64,000 nt of DNA from positions 1,926,484 through 1,990,483 of the forward strand of contig NZ_AP025523.1 in the NCBI RefSeq assembly GCF_027923555.1. Reading direction: 5' to 3'. How positions within the stretch are numbered: the stretch's first letter is position 1; every line of letters begins with the position of its first letter. A program made the translations under genes and the position numbers. Under the pieces are notes generated by a model. That model was not told the origin of the DNA, searched no databases, and saw only the letters and a program-made list of their open reading frames with translations. The DNA comes from Vulcanimicrobium alpinum. Lineage in GTDB: Bacteria > Vulcanimicrobiota > Vulcanimicrobiia > Vulcanimicrobiales > Vulcanimicrobiaceae. This document shows, one piece after another, positions 8,700 through 17,607 of the stretch.

Positions 8700-11600
8700 G
8701 GCGACCCTTCGCTCACGTTGCGCGCGCCGACGATCGCGGCGAGCCGTTCGCCGACGCGCCGGTCACCCGCGACGCTGCGGCGGACCGTCGAACCGTTGAT
8801 GTGCAGCACCAGCGGCGTCGTTCCGGACCACTCGGAGATCAGCGTCGCCAAGCCGTCGATCTGCTCGCGCGACGACACGGTGACGTGCCAGCCCGCGGCG
8901 GGCGCTGGCGCGGCGGCGCGCGCCGCGCTGCGATCGAACGGCTGCACGTCGTTCACCGAGACGTTCAGTTCGACCGGCGCTTCCTCGCCGGGCGTCGCAC
9001 CGCGGCGCTCGCGCAACCGCAAACGACCGGTGATCACCACGATCCCGTCTTCGATGAACCGTGCCTGCAGGTCGGCGTATTGCTTGGGAAAGACGACGCA
9101 CTCGATCGCGCCCGTGGTGTCTTCCACCGTCGCGATCAGCATTTGCGACTGCGCCTTCGTCAGCGTGCGGCGCACGGCCGTCACCAGCCCGGCCACCTTG
9201 ACTTGCGCGTCGTCGTCGAAGCCGCGCAGGTCGCGCACGGGGACGGCGCCGGTGCGCGCAAGCGCCTCGGAGACGTCGGCGAGCGGGTGTCCGGAGACGA
9301 AGATCCCCAGCGTCTCCTTCTCCCAGCCGAGCTGTTCCATCGTCGAGGGCGCCGGAAGCGGCCGCAGCGACGGCTTGAGCGACGGATGCGGCTCCTCGAT
9401 CATCCCGAAGAGCGACGCCTGCCCGAGTTCGCGGTCGCGCGCTTCGCGCGACGCGGCCTCGAGCGCGCCGTCGAGGGCGTCGAGCAGCTGCGCGCGGTTG
9501 CCCGGGAGCGGATCGAGCGCGCCGCACTTGATCAGCGCTTCGTAGACCTTGCGGTTCACCGCCTTGACGTCGACCCGCTGGACCAGATCGAACAGATCGC
9601 TGAACGGGCCGCCGAGTTCGCGCGCGTCGAGCACCGCGCGCACCGCGTTTTCGCCGACGCCCTTGATCGCGGCGAGACCGAAGCGGATCTCGTCGCCGAC
9701 GACTGCGAACTCGACCAGCGACGCGTTGACGTCCGGCGGGAGGACGGCGATTCCCATTTTCTTCGCCTCGTCGATGTACTCGACGAGCTTGTCGGTCTTG
9801 TCGCGCACCGACGACATCAGTGCGGCGAAGTACTGCAGGGGATAGTTCGCCTTGAGGTACGCCGTCTGGTACGCGATCCAGCCGTACGCGGTCGCGTGCG
9901 CCTTGTTGAAGCCGTAGCCCGCGAACGGCTCGATGAACGCGAAGATCTTCTCGGCGACGTCGGCGCCGATCCCGTTGTCGGCACAGCCCCGGACGAACTT
10001 TTCCTTGTAGACCGGGATCTTGTCTTTCTGCTTCTTGCCGACCACCTTGCGCAGTTCGTCGGCTTGGCCCAGGCTGAAGCCGGCGCACTCGCGCACGATC
10101 TGCATGATCGACTCTTGATACATCGCGATCCCGTGCGTGTCGCCGAGGATCGCTTCGAGCTTCGGATGGACGTAGGTCGGCTTCGTGCGGCCGTGCTTCA
10201 CCGCGACGTATTGCGGAATCCACTCCATCGGCCCCGGCCGGTAGAGCGCGACGAGCGCGATGATGTCTTCGAGCCGCGACGGCTTGAGATCGACGCTGAC
10301 GCGCGTCATCCCGTCGGATTCCATCTGGAAGACGCCGAGCGTCTCGCCGCGGCCGAGCATCTCGTACGTCTTCGCGTCGTCGTCGGGGATCGTCGCCAAG
10401 TCGAATGCCGGGTTGACCGTGCGTTTGATCTCGTCCGAGGCGGCCTTCATCACGGTGAGGTTGCGCAGGCCGAGGAAGTCCATCTTCAGCAGACCGACGC
10501 GCTCGACCATCGACATCTCGTACTGCGTGTTGATGCCGTCGTCGCCGATCTTCACCAGCGGAACGTGGTCGGTGAGCGGGTTCTTCGAGATCACGACGCC
10601 GGCGGCGTGCGTCGACGCGTTGCGCGCGAGCCCTTCGATCGACTTCGCCGTGTCGAGCAGTTTGCGGATCTGCGGATCGTGATTGTAGAGAACGCCCAGC
10701 TCCGGGATCTGCTCGAGCGCCTGTGGGATGGTGAGACCGCCCGGCCCCGAGGGGATCAGCTTCGCGACGCGGTCGACGTCGGGGAGCGGAACGCCCAGCG
10801 CCCGGCCCGCGTCGCGGACCGCAGCACGCGCCGCCATCGTGCCGAACGTGACGATCTGCGCGACGCGGTCCTTGCCGTATTTTTCGGTGACGTAGCGGAT
10901 CACTTCGTCGCGGCGCTCGACGCAGAAATCGGTGTCGATATCGGGCATCGAGATGCGCTCGGGGTTCAGGAACCGCTCGAAGATCAAGCCGAATTTGATC
11001 GGATCGAGGTCGGTGATGCGCAGGCAGTACGACACCAGCGACCCAACCGCCGAACCGCGCCCCGGCCCCACCGGGATGTCGCTGTCGCGCGCGTACTTGA
11101 TGAAGTCCCACACGATGAGGAAGTACGAGGCGAAGCCCATCGAGAGGATCACGCCGAGCTCGTACTCGAGCCGCTCGCGCAGCGCCGCGTCGCTCGCGGC
11201 GCGTTCCGCGCCGTAGCGTTCGACGAGCCCGCGCTCGCAGACCAGGCGCAGGTAGTCTTCCGCCGACATCGCGATCTCGCGATCGGGGTCGAACGCGCCG
11301 GCAAGCGTCTCGGCCTGGGCTTTTACGGCGAGGACGCCGGCGACGTCCTCCGCCGGCGTCTTCGGCACCGGATAGTCCGGCAGGTAGAACACCTTCTCCG
11401 GGATCGTGATGTCGATGCGCCGGGCGATCTCGAGCGTGTTGTCGCAGGCCTCCGGGACGTCGGCGAAGAGCTCGCGCATCTCCTGGGCGGACTTGACGTA
11501 GAACTGATCGGAAAAGAACTTCATCCGGCTGGTGTCCTGGACGGTCTTCCCGGTGCCGATGCACAAGAGCACGTCGTGCGCCTGCGCATCGCCCTGCGTG

Positions 11601-12217
11601 AGGTAATGCGAGTCGTTCGTCGCGACGAGCGGAAGCGCGAGCTCGCGCGCGAGCGTGATCAGCCCGTTGTTGATCGCGTCCTCTTCGGGCATCCCGTGCC
11701 GCATGATCTCGATGTAGAACCGGTCGCCGAAGATGTCGGAGAATATCTTGGCGTTGCCCTTCGCGGTCGCGTAGTCGTTCTTGAGCAGCGGCGCGGAGAC
11801 CAGCGACGACATGCACCCCGAGAGGACGATCAGCCCTTCGTTGTGCTTCTCCAGCAGATCCATGTCGATCCGCGGCTTGTAATAGTAGCCCTCCAGAAAG
11901 CCTTTGGAGATCAGCGTGGTGAGGTTCTTGTAGCCGACGTCGCTCGCCGCGAGCAGCGTGATGTGCGCCTCGTCGCGGACCGTGCGGTCGAAGCGTCCGC
12001 GCGGCGCGATGTAGGCCTCGCAGCCGATGATCGGCGTGAGGCCGTGCTTTTTCGCGGTGTCGTGAAACTCGACGGCGCCGAACATGACCCCGTGATCCGT
12101 CAGCGCGATCCCCGGCGCGCCCTCGTCGGCGGTCTTGCGACAGAGCGAATCGACGCGGCACGCACCGTCGAGCAGCGAATACTCGCTGTGCACGTGCAGA
12201 TGAACGAACGAACTCAA
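8696..12217 (-). CDS. dnaE: DNA polymerase III alpha subunit
   Basis: Replicative DNA polymerase, 1173 residues, in the DnaE1 size class. The N-terminus is a PHP domain with intact metal-binding wording (FVHLHVHSEYSLLDG, ALTDHGVMF, and NDSHYLTQGDAQAHD). The polymerase core shows PVGPGRGSAVGSLVSYCL and the catalytic SMPDIDTDFCVERRDEVIRY at about residue 425. Later come the helix-hairpin-helix region (GLAAIKGVGENAVRAVL) and an OB-fold (VKVAGLVTAVRRTLTKAQSQ). The C-terminal 150 residues are the usual tau-binding region. The start appears to be TTG at 12217, with AAGG about 10 nt upstream. Weak promoter-like elements (TTGACG at 12295-12300 on the minus strand) lie in the 113-nt gap to the divergent cyclase gene. 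Confidence 0.98.
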   Translation of the reverse strand: MSSFVHLHVHSEYSLLDGACRVDSLCRKTADEGAPGIALTDHGVMFGAVEFHDTAKKHGLTPIIGCEAYIAPRGRFDRTVRDEAHITLLAASDVGYKNLTTLISKGFLEGYYYKPRIDMDLLEKHNEGLIVLSGCMSSLVSAPLLKNDYATAKGNAKIFSDIFGDRFYIEIMRHGMPEEDAINNGLITLARELALPLVATNDSHYLTQGDAQAHDVLLCIGTGKTVQDTSRMKFFSDQFYVKSAQEMRELFADVPEACDNTLEIARRIDITIPEKVFYLPDYPVPKTPAEDVAGVLAVKAQAETLAGAFDPDREIAMSAEDYLRLVCERGLVERYGAERAASDAALRERLEYELGVILSMGFASYFLIVWDFIKYARDSDIPVGPGRGSAVGSLVSYCLRITDLDPIKFGLIFERFLNPERISMPDIDTDFCVERRDEVIRYVTEKYGKDRVAQIVTFGTMAARAAVRDAGRALGVPLPDVDRVAKLIPSGPGGLTIPQALEQIPELGVLYNHDPQIRKLLDTAKSIEGLARNASTHAAGVVISKNPLTDHVPLVKIGDDGINTQYEMSMVERVGLLKMDFLGLRNLTVMKAASDEIKRTVNPAFDLATIPDDDAKTYEMLGRGETLGVFQMESDGMTRVSVDLKPSRLEDIIALVALYRPGPMEWIPQYVAVKHGRTKPTYVHPKLEAILGDTHGIAMYQESIMQIVRECAGFSLGQADELRKVVGKKQKDKIPVYKEKFVRGCADNGIGADVAEKIFAFIEPFAGYGFNKAHATAYGWIAYQTAYLKANYPLQYFAALMSSVRDKTDKLVEYIDEAKKMGIAVLPPDVNASLVEFAVVGDEIRFGLAAIKGVGENAVRAVLDARELGGPFSDLFDLVQRVDVKAVNRKVYEALIKCGALDPLPGNRAQLLDALDGALEAASREARDRELGQASLFGMIEEPHPSLKPSLRPLPAPSTMEQLGWEKETLGIFVSGHPLADVSEALARTGAVPVRDLRGFDDDAQVKVAGLVTAVRRTLTKAQSQMLIATVEDTTGAIECVVFPKQYADLQARFIEDGIVVITGRLRLRERRGATPGEEAPVELNVSVNDVQPFDRSAARAAAPAPAAGWHVTVSSREQIDGLATLISEWSGTTPLVLHINGSTVRRSVAGDRRVGERLAAIVGARNVSEGSP

Positions 12218-12330
12218 CGAAAAGCTAACCTTGGCGGACGAAGAGGCGCGGGAAACTCACCAAATACCTGAGAACCGTAGCAACGCCCTGCGAGCGTCAA
12301 CCCCCGCCCGGTCCCGGAAGTTTTCCACGC

Positions 12331-13425
12331 GTGTCCGTCCCTGAGCGCGCACCCGATGAGTTGACCGCGCTCCGTGAGGAGGCCGCGGAGCTTCGCCGTC
12401 GCCTCGCGCTGCTGGAGGTCGAGCGCGACGAGTTCGCGCAGCTCAACGCCGAGCTGTTCGTCCTGCAGCAGGTCTTCTCGACGATGAACTCCACGCTCGA
12501 GATCGACGACATCCTGGCGACCGTCCTGCGCGGGATCAACGAGGCCTTGCACTTCGGGCGCGTCGTGCTTTTCGAGGTACGCGAAGGCGTCGCGAGCCGG
12601 CGGCTCGAGACCGCCGCCGGCGGCGAGGTCCTGACGAGCCCCGATCCCGAGGCGATGCGGCGCTCGGCCACCTTCGGCGCGATGGTCGCCGGGATGCAGG
12701 ACTTCAGCTTCGGCCATGCCGACGACGGCGAGAGCCCGCTGGCCGACGCCGACGGCTCGTACTGCATGCTCCCGCTGATCAGCCGCAACACGGTCCGGGG
12801 CATCCTGTACGTCGACCGGCCGCCCGAGCCGGAAATCTCCGAGATGCAGCTCCGGATGCTCCTCGACTTCGCCGCCCAAGGGGCGATCGCGATGGAGAAC
12901 GCCCGGCTCTACAGCGAGACGAAGCGCCTGCTCGAGGAGACGCAGCGCCTCGCCTGGACCGACCCGCTGACGGGCCTCGCCAACCGTCGCGCCCTCGCCG
13001 AGCTGATGGAGCGGGAGCTCCACAACGCCGAGCGCTACGGAGCGCCCCTGGCGTTTCTGATCCTCGACCTCGACGACCTCAAGCGCATCAACGACGGCCG
13101 GGGACACCACGCCGGCGATGAGGCGCTCCGGGCCTTCGCCGCCAACCTGCTGGCAGGGGCGCGGCGCGGAGACGTCGTGGCCCGCTACGCCGGCGACGAG
13201 TTCGTGATGGTGATGGCCCAGACCGACCGCATCGCGGCCGAAGCGGTCCTGCGGCGGCTCTACGCGGCGATGGAGCGCAACGGGCTGCGCTGCTCGGCGG
13301 GCGTCGCGCTCTTTCCGCGCCACGGTGCCGATGCCGCCTCCCTCTTCGCCGCCGCCGACCGGGCGCTGTACGAGGCCAAGCAGGCCGGGAAGAACCGCTT
13401 CCGGTTCGCGCCCGAACCGGCCTGA
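12331..13425 (+). CDS. GAF-GGDEF diguanylate cyclase
   Basis: Signalling enzyme predicted to make cyclic-di-GMP. The 364-residue protein has a coiled-coil-like start (about residues 8-45, rich in Leu, Glu and Arg). A GAF-type sensor domain follows at about 50-195, ending SEMQLRMLLDFAAQGAIAME. A linker helix precedes the GGDEF domain, which begins TDPLTGLANRRALAELM. The active loop is AGDEF (residues 287-291) rather than GGDEF; this change is found in active members. RRGD at 278-281 lies five residues upstream and fits the inhibitory I-site. There is no transmembrane segment, so it is probably cytosolic and regulated through the GAF domain. The start is GTG. It stands alone between dnaE (divergent) and sdhA. 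Confidence 0.93.
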   Translation: MSVPERAPDELTALREEAAELRRRLALLEVERDEFAQLNAELFVLQQVFSTMNSTLEIDDILATVLRGINEALHFGRVVLFEVREGVASRRLETAAGGEVLTSPDPEAMRRSATFGAMVAGMQDFSFGHADDGESPLADADGSYCMLPLISRNTVRGILYVDRPPEPEISEMQLRMLLDFAAQGAIAMENARLYSETKRLLEETQRLAWTDPLTGLANRRALAELMERELHNAERYGAPLAFLILDLDDLKRINDGRGHHAGDEALRAFAANLLAGARRGDVVARYAGDEFVMVMAQTDRIAAEAVLRRLYAAMERNGLRCSAGVALFPRHGADAASLFAAADRALYEAKQAGKNRFRFAPEPA

Positions 13426-13496
13426 CCGCACGCCCGGCCAACGGTCGGCAAGCGCCGCGCCGCCGTGCGACGAAGGTGGTGCGTCGGGGCATGGTT

Positions 13497-13510
13497 TCCT
13501 TATACAATCG
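13497..13510 (+). promoter_or_regulatory. Possible promoter for sdhABE
   Basis: An AT-rich stretch (TTATACAATCG) stands out in the GC-rich gap before sdhA and contains the -10-like hexamer TACAAT at 13503-13508. No convincing -35 lies 16-18 nt upstream, so the call is tentative. Confidence 0.3.
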
Positions 13511-13567
13511 TAAAGTTCAGGCCGAGGTCGGCCTCCGCTCACTCCTCGAGGGGCTACAACAGCACAC

Positions 13568-15253
13568 GTGATCAAGCACGACATCGTCGTGATCGGTGGC
13601 GGTCTGGCCGGGATGCGCGCAGCCGTCGAAGCCGCAGAGCGCGGCGCCGACGTCGCGATCGTTTCGAAGATGCACCCGGTCCGCAGCCATTCCGGTGCAG
13701 CGCAAGGCGGCATCAACGCCGCGCTCGGCAACCGCGAGGAAGACTCGCCGGAAAACCACGCGTTCGACTGCGCGAAGGGTTCCGACTACCTCGGCGATCA
13801 GGACTCCATCGAAGCGATGGCCGAAGACGCGCCGCGCCAGATCATCTGGCTCGAACACCGCGGCTGCATCTTCTCCCGCATGCCCGACGGGCGGATCGCA
13901 CAGCGTCCGTTCGGCGGTGCCGGCTCGCCGCGCACCTGCTATTCCGCCGACGTCACCGGCTTGGTCATCCTGCACACGCTGTGGGAACAGCTCGAGCGCT
14001 TCGGGGTCAAGGTATACGAGGAGTATTTCGCGACCGCGCTCGCCGTTGAAGACGGGATCGGAAGCGGCGTCGTGGCGTACAACATGCGCAACGGCGAACT
14101 CGAACTCGTCACCGCGAAGGCGACGATCTTCGCCACCGGCGGTCTCGGCCGCGTCTACCGCAAGACGACGAACGGCTACGCCTCGACCGGCGACGGGATG
14201 GCGATCGCCTACCGCGCCGGGATCCCGCTGATGGACATGGAGTTCGTCCAGTTCCATCCGACCTCGCTCAAAGAGAACGGCGTCCTGCTCTCGGAAGCGG
14301 CGCGCGGTGAAGGCGCGTACCTGCTCAACAGCGAGGGCGAGCGCTTCATGTTCAAGTACGCGCCGAACAAGGGGGAACTGGCCTCGCGCGACGTCGTCAG
14401 CCGCGCGGAGTGGACCGAGATCCTCGAAGGCCGCGGGATCGACGGCTGCGTGCTGCTCGACCTGCGCCATCTCGGCCGCGAGAAGATCCTCGAGCGCCTG
14501 CCGCAGATCCGCGAGCTCGCGCTCGACGCGACCGGCAAGGACGCGATCGATACGCCGATCCCGATTCTGCCCGGGATGCATTACGCGATGGGCGGGATCG
14601 AGACGGACAAGTGGGGCGCGACCCGCATCCCCGGGGTGTACGCGGCCGGCGAGTGCGCGTGCGTCTCGGTGCACGGGGCGAACCGTCTCGGCGGCAACTC
14701 GCTACTCGAAACGATCGTCTTCGGCGCGCGCTCGGCGCAGCACGCCACCGACTACATCAAATCGGTCGGCAACGTCCGGTCCTCGGAGCGCACCCTCAAG
14801 GCGGAACAGGACCGAATCGACGGCATCCTCGCGCGCAGCGGCGGCGAGCGCCACAGCCACGTCCGCAAAGCCGTGAACGACGCGATGAGCGATCACGCGT
14901 TCATCTTCCGCAACGACGCCGAACTGCGCGACGGGATGGAGAAGCTCCGCACCGCGCGCGAGATGGCGACGACGATGACCGTGCAGGATAAGTCGAAGAC
15001 GTTCAACACCGATCTGGTCGGTCTGCTCGAAACCGAGTTTCTGACCGACATCGCGCAGCCGATCATGCTCGGCGCGATCAACCGCACGGAGTCGCGCGGC
15101 GCGCAGGCGCGCACCGACTTCCCCGACCGCGACGACGAGAAGTGGATGACGCACACGCTGATGCGGTATAAGAGCGCCACGGCAGACCCGGATCCTGATT
15201 ACTCGCGCAAGGTCGTCATCACCAAGTGGCAGCCGACAGTTCGGACGTATTAA
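13568..15253 (+). CDS. sdhA: Succinate dehydrogenase/fumarate reductase flavoprotein subunit
   Basis: Catalytic subunit that oxidises succinate to fumarate, or the reverse. The 561-residue product has the dinucleotide-binding start [40 protein letters not shown] contains the His that carries covalent FAD in this family. [12 protein letters not shown] and [20 protein letters not shown] are substrate-site regions, [11 protein letters not shown] holds the catalytic Arg region, and [13 protein letters not shown] is the conserved near-C-terminal FAD contact. The start is a GTG at 13568 with GAGGGG about 14 nt upstream, a long spacing. sdhB begins 4 nt after the stop. With sdhB and sdhE this forms a three-gene complex II operon. 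Confidence 0.97.
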   Translation: MIKHDIVVIGGGLAGMRAAVEAAERGADVAIVSKMHPVRSHSGAAQGGINAALGNREEDSPENHAFDCAKGSDYLGDQDSIEAMAEDAPRQIIWLEHRGCIFSRMPDGRIAQRPFGGAGSPRTCYSADVTGLVILHTLWEQLERFGVKVYEEYFATALAVEDGIGSGVVAYNMRNGELELVTAKATIFATGGLGRVYRKTTNGYASTGDGMAIAYRAGIPLMDMEFVQFHPTSLKENGVLLSEAARGEGAYLLNSEGERFMFKYAPNKGELASRDVVSRAEWTEILEGRGIDGCVLLDLRHLGREKILERLPQIRELALDATGKDAIDTPIPILPGMHYAMGGIETDKWGATRIPGVYAAGECACVSVHGANRLGGNSLLETIVFGARSAQHATDYIKSVGNVRSSERTLKAEQDRIDGILARSGGERHSHVRKAVNDAMSDHAFIFRNDAELRDGMEKLRTAREMATTMTVQDKSKTFNTDLVGLLETEFLTDIAQPIMLGAINRTESRGAQARTDFPDRDDEKWMTHTLMRYKSATADPDPDYSRKVVITKWQPTVRTY

Positions 15254-15257
15254 GCAC

Positions 15258-16217
15258 ATGGCCTACACCCTGGATATCTTCCGCTTCGATCAAGCGACCG
15301 ACGAAGTTCCGCACCGCGACCGCGTCGAAATCACCGAATTGCCGGAGACGGTAACGGTCCTCGATGCGCTGGAGCATGCTAAGGCCGAGATCGACGGCTC
15401 GATCACGTTCCGCCGCTCCTGCCGCTCCGCGATCTGCGGCTCGTGCTCGATGAACATCAACGGCACGACGGGCCTGGCATGCAAGACGCCGGTCGCCGCG
15501 GTGCTCAAGAGCGACCGCTCGATCGCGATCGACCCGATGCCGAACTTCCAGCCCATGAAGGATGTCGTGGTCCACATGGATCCGTTCTGGGACAAGTACA
15601 CGCGCCTCAAGCCGTACCTGCAGCCCAAGGACAAGGATTCGGACCACGCGACGGAACGGCGCGTCTCGCCCGAGGACATGCACAAGCTGGTCGCCGTCGC
15701 GAACTGCGTCATGTGCGCGACCTGCTACGCGCTGTGCCCGGTCGTCTCCGTCGACCCGGCGTTCGCCGGGCCCGCGGCGATCGCGTACGCGTACCGCTTC
15801 ATCGAAGACGTGCGCGACTCGAAACGCAAGGAGCGCGCAGCGCAGATCAGCGATGATTACTTGTGGCTGTGCGCGCACTGCTACGCGTGCTCGTACTGTC
15901 CGAAGCACGTCGATCCGCACGACGACATCATCGCGGTGAAGCGCGCGACGATCGAAGAGGGCCTGGTCGACGAACCGGGTCCGCGTCACGCGCTCGTCGT
16001 CGCGAAGACCGTCAAGCAGACCGGGATGCTGCACGAGACCGAGGTCATTCAAGGGACCGTCGGCCGCTTCAACATCAAAGGGTTGCTGAAGGTCGCGCCG
16101 TTCGGCCTGCGGCTCGCGATGGCCGGCAAGATCCCGCCGCTCTTCCTGAAGCCCGTCCCGAAGGTCGACGAGATCCGGACGATCTTCGATACCCTGGAGG
16201 CTCCGACGCTCTCATGA
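15258..16217 (+). CDS. sdhB: Succinate dehydrogenase iron-sulfur subunit with an extra cluster cysteine
   Basis: Electron-transfer subunit, 319 residues, longer than the usual 230-260. The plant-type [2Fe-2S] site is CRSAICGSC plus a Cys 11 residues on (TTGLAC). The first cubane site is CVMCATCYALCP. The second is CAHCYACSYCP, which has four cysteines where classical SdhB has three (C-x5-C-x3-C). In type E complexes of archaea and some bacteria an extra Cys converts the [3Fe-4S] centre to a second [4Fe-4S]; the same is inferred here. The extra C-terminal 60-70 residues (from about RATIEEGLVDEPGPRHALVV) resemble the SdhB/HdrC-like extensions of this class. It overlaps sdhE by 4 nt (ATGA). Confidence 0.95.
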   Translation: MAYTLDIFRFDQATDEVPHRDRVEITELPETVTVLDALEHAKAEIDGSITFRRSCRSAICGSCSMNINGTTGLACKTPVAAVLKSDRSIAIDPMPNFQPMKDVVVHMDPFWDKYTRLKPYLQPKDKDSDHATERRVSPEDMHKLVAVANCVMCATCYALCPVVSVDPAFAGPAAIAYAYRFIEDVRDSKRKERAAQISDDYLWLCAHCYACSYCPKHVDPHDDIIAVKRATIEEGLVDEPGPRHALVVAKTVKQTGMLHETEVIQGTVGRFNIKGLLKVAPFGLRLAMAGKIPPLFLKPVPKVDEIRTIFDTLEAPTLS

Positions 16218-17164
16218 CCATGGTGATGGACAAGCCCGCGATCAAGGGCAAATCCAAGTCCGCGCAGATGCGCAAGTACGGGTTCTTCCCGGGCTGCGTC
16301 GCAAAAGAGTCGTGCAAGGAGCTCTTCAACTCGACGATGCTCCTCGCCGACCGGCTCGGCATCGAACTCGTCGAACTCACCGCGGCGTCATGCTGCGGCG
16401 CGTCGGTGCTCAACGACACGAATCGCGACGTCGCACGCGTGCTCAACGCGCGCACCTACGCGCAGGCCGAGGCGCTCGGCCTCGACGACGTGATAACGAT
16501 CTGCTCGACCTGTACCGGGCACATGCGCGCGGCGAACAAAGAGCTGCTCGAAGACGAACGCCACATGGGTCAGGCGAATGCGATCCTCGGCAAGTTCGGC
16601 GCGAAGTACGACGGCACGGTGAAGGTGCGCCATCTGCTGTGGCTGCTCGCCGACGACATCGGGCTCGACGAGCTGAAAAAGATGGTCGTGCGGCCGCTCA
16701 ACGGTCTCAAGGTCGCGCCGTTCTACGGCTGCCACATCATCCGGCCGGAGTCGGTCAACGGCTGGGAGTCGGCTCGCAACCCGCACTCGCTCGAGGATCT
16801 GATCGTCGCGCTCGGCGGCGAAGCAGTCGACTATGCAGGGAAAACGCGCTGCTGCGGCTTCCACGTCCAGCTCGAGAAAGACGGCATCGCCGCGAACATG
16901 GTCGGTCAGAACATGCGCATGGCGAAGGACCAGGGCGCCGAAGCGGTGCTCACTCCGTGCCCCCTCTGTCACCTCGCGCTCGACGGCTATCAGGCCGACG
17001 CGGTGTCGCGCTGGGGCCGGACCGACCTCCCGATCTTCCATCTCCCGCAGCTCGTCGGCCTCGCACTCGGCATCGATCCGTCGACGCTGGGGATGAACAA
17101 GCACATCATCTCGCCGGGCCTCGTCCTGCAAGAGCACGATCTGGCCCCGGCCCACGTCGCCTAA
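16214..17164 (+). CDS. sdhE: SdhE/HdrB-like subunit with two CCG domains (type E complex II)
   Basis: The 316-residue product carries two copies of the cysteine-rich CCG motif. The first has GCVAKESC, SCCGASVLND and ICSTCTGHM. The second has FYGCHIIRP, TRCCGFHVQ and LTPCPLCHLAL. This is the HdrB pattern known from heterodisulfide reductase and from the SdhE (SdhC) subunit of type E succinate:quinone reductases, where it binds an unusual iron-sulfur cluster and replaces the haem-containing membrane anchor. No transmembrane helix is present. The operon ends here in a strong terminator, with no sdhC/D- or sdhF-type gene behind it on this strand. The start is the ATG at 16214 overlapping the sdhB stop; later in-frame ATGs are possible. 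Confidence 0.92.
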   Translation: MTMVMDKPAIKGKSKSAQMRKYGFFPGCVAKESCKELFNSTMLLADRLGIELVELTAASCCGASVLNDTNRDVARVLNARTYAQAEALGLDDVITICSTCTGHMRAANKELLEDERHMGQANAILGKFGAKYDGTVKVRHLLWLLADDIGLDELKKMVVRPLNGLKVAPFYGCHIIRPESVNGWESARNPHSLEDLIVALGGEAVDYAGKTRCCGFHVQLEKDGIAANMVGQNMRMAKDQGAEAVLTPCPLCHLALDGYQADAVSRWGRTDLPIFHLPQLVGLALGIDPSTLGMNKHIISPGLVLQEHDLAPAHVA

Positions 17165-17188
17165 TCTCGCGAACCTCGCGACGTGATG

Positions 17189-17226
17189 AGAACGGGCACC
17201 CGTTCACCGGGTGCCCGTTCTTTTTC
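17189..17226 (+). terminator. Rho-independent terminator of sdhABE
   Basis: A GC-rich perfect stem, GAACGGGCACCC/GGGTGCCCGTTC, with a short loop is followed by a run of five T after the last C. It starts 25 nt after the sdhE stop. Confidence 0.95.
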
Positions 17227-17233
17227 AGGCATG

Positions 17234-17260
17234 AAAAAAGACCGCCGTTGCGGTCTTTTC
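17234..17260. terminator. Bidirectional terminator between sdhE and the small membrane-protein gene
   Basis: The stem AAAAGACCGC/GCGGTCTTTT with a 4-nt loop is flanked by A and T runs on both sides. It can terminate the minus-strand small gene at 17280-17393 as well as back up the sdh terminator. Confidence 0.9.
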
Positions 17261-17279
17261 CGGCTCTGCCGTCCGGCCT

Positions 17280-17393
17280 TTAGTTGGTGCGGCCGTTGCG
17301 CTTCTCTTCGACGAATCCACCCCAGTAGATCAAGGCGACGAGACCGGCGGACATGACGACGAGAAAAAGCGGGATCGCGATATAGTCGGGCAC
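17280..17393 (-). CDS. 37-residue single-span membrane protein
   Basis: Too short for most gene finders but well supported. AAAGGAG ends 5 nt before a GTG at 17393, and the frame runs 37 codons to a TAA just before a bidirectional terminator. The product has a short polar start (VPDYIA), one hydrophobic helix (about residues 6-24, ending in an aromatic IYWGGF) and a charged tail (VEEKRNGRTN). The shape recalls accessory miniproteins of respiratory complexes (CcoQ- or CydX-like), but there is no specific sequence match I can name. It sits convergent to sdhABE, whose complex has no visible membrane anchor; a link is speculation. Upstream (17394-17607) nothing else is evident. Confidence 0.7.
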   Translation of the reverse strand: MPDYIAIPLFLVVMSAGLVALIYWGGFVEEKRNGRTN

Positions 17394-17607
17394 GCAGACT
17401 CCTTTCGCGTTCGGATTCGCGCGCTCGCCGCGCGTCCCTTTCCGACATTTGGCGCACTCCCCGAGGCATTCGGCCGAACTCCCTGGTAAAGGCTGCCGCA
17501 TGCACGCACCGCGTCGCCGCATGCTGTTCGCGCGAGAACGAGAGTCGCGCGCCGCCGCGGCCGCTCGATGCGTTGAAAGCGGCGCCGGCCGCCGGGGTTC
17601 GTCTGCG

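Noticed and set aside
8801-12271. An 1156-codon open frame on the plus strand opposite dnaE
   Set aside because: A shadow of dnaE with skewed His/Asp/Arg composition and no recognisable domain.
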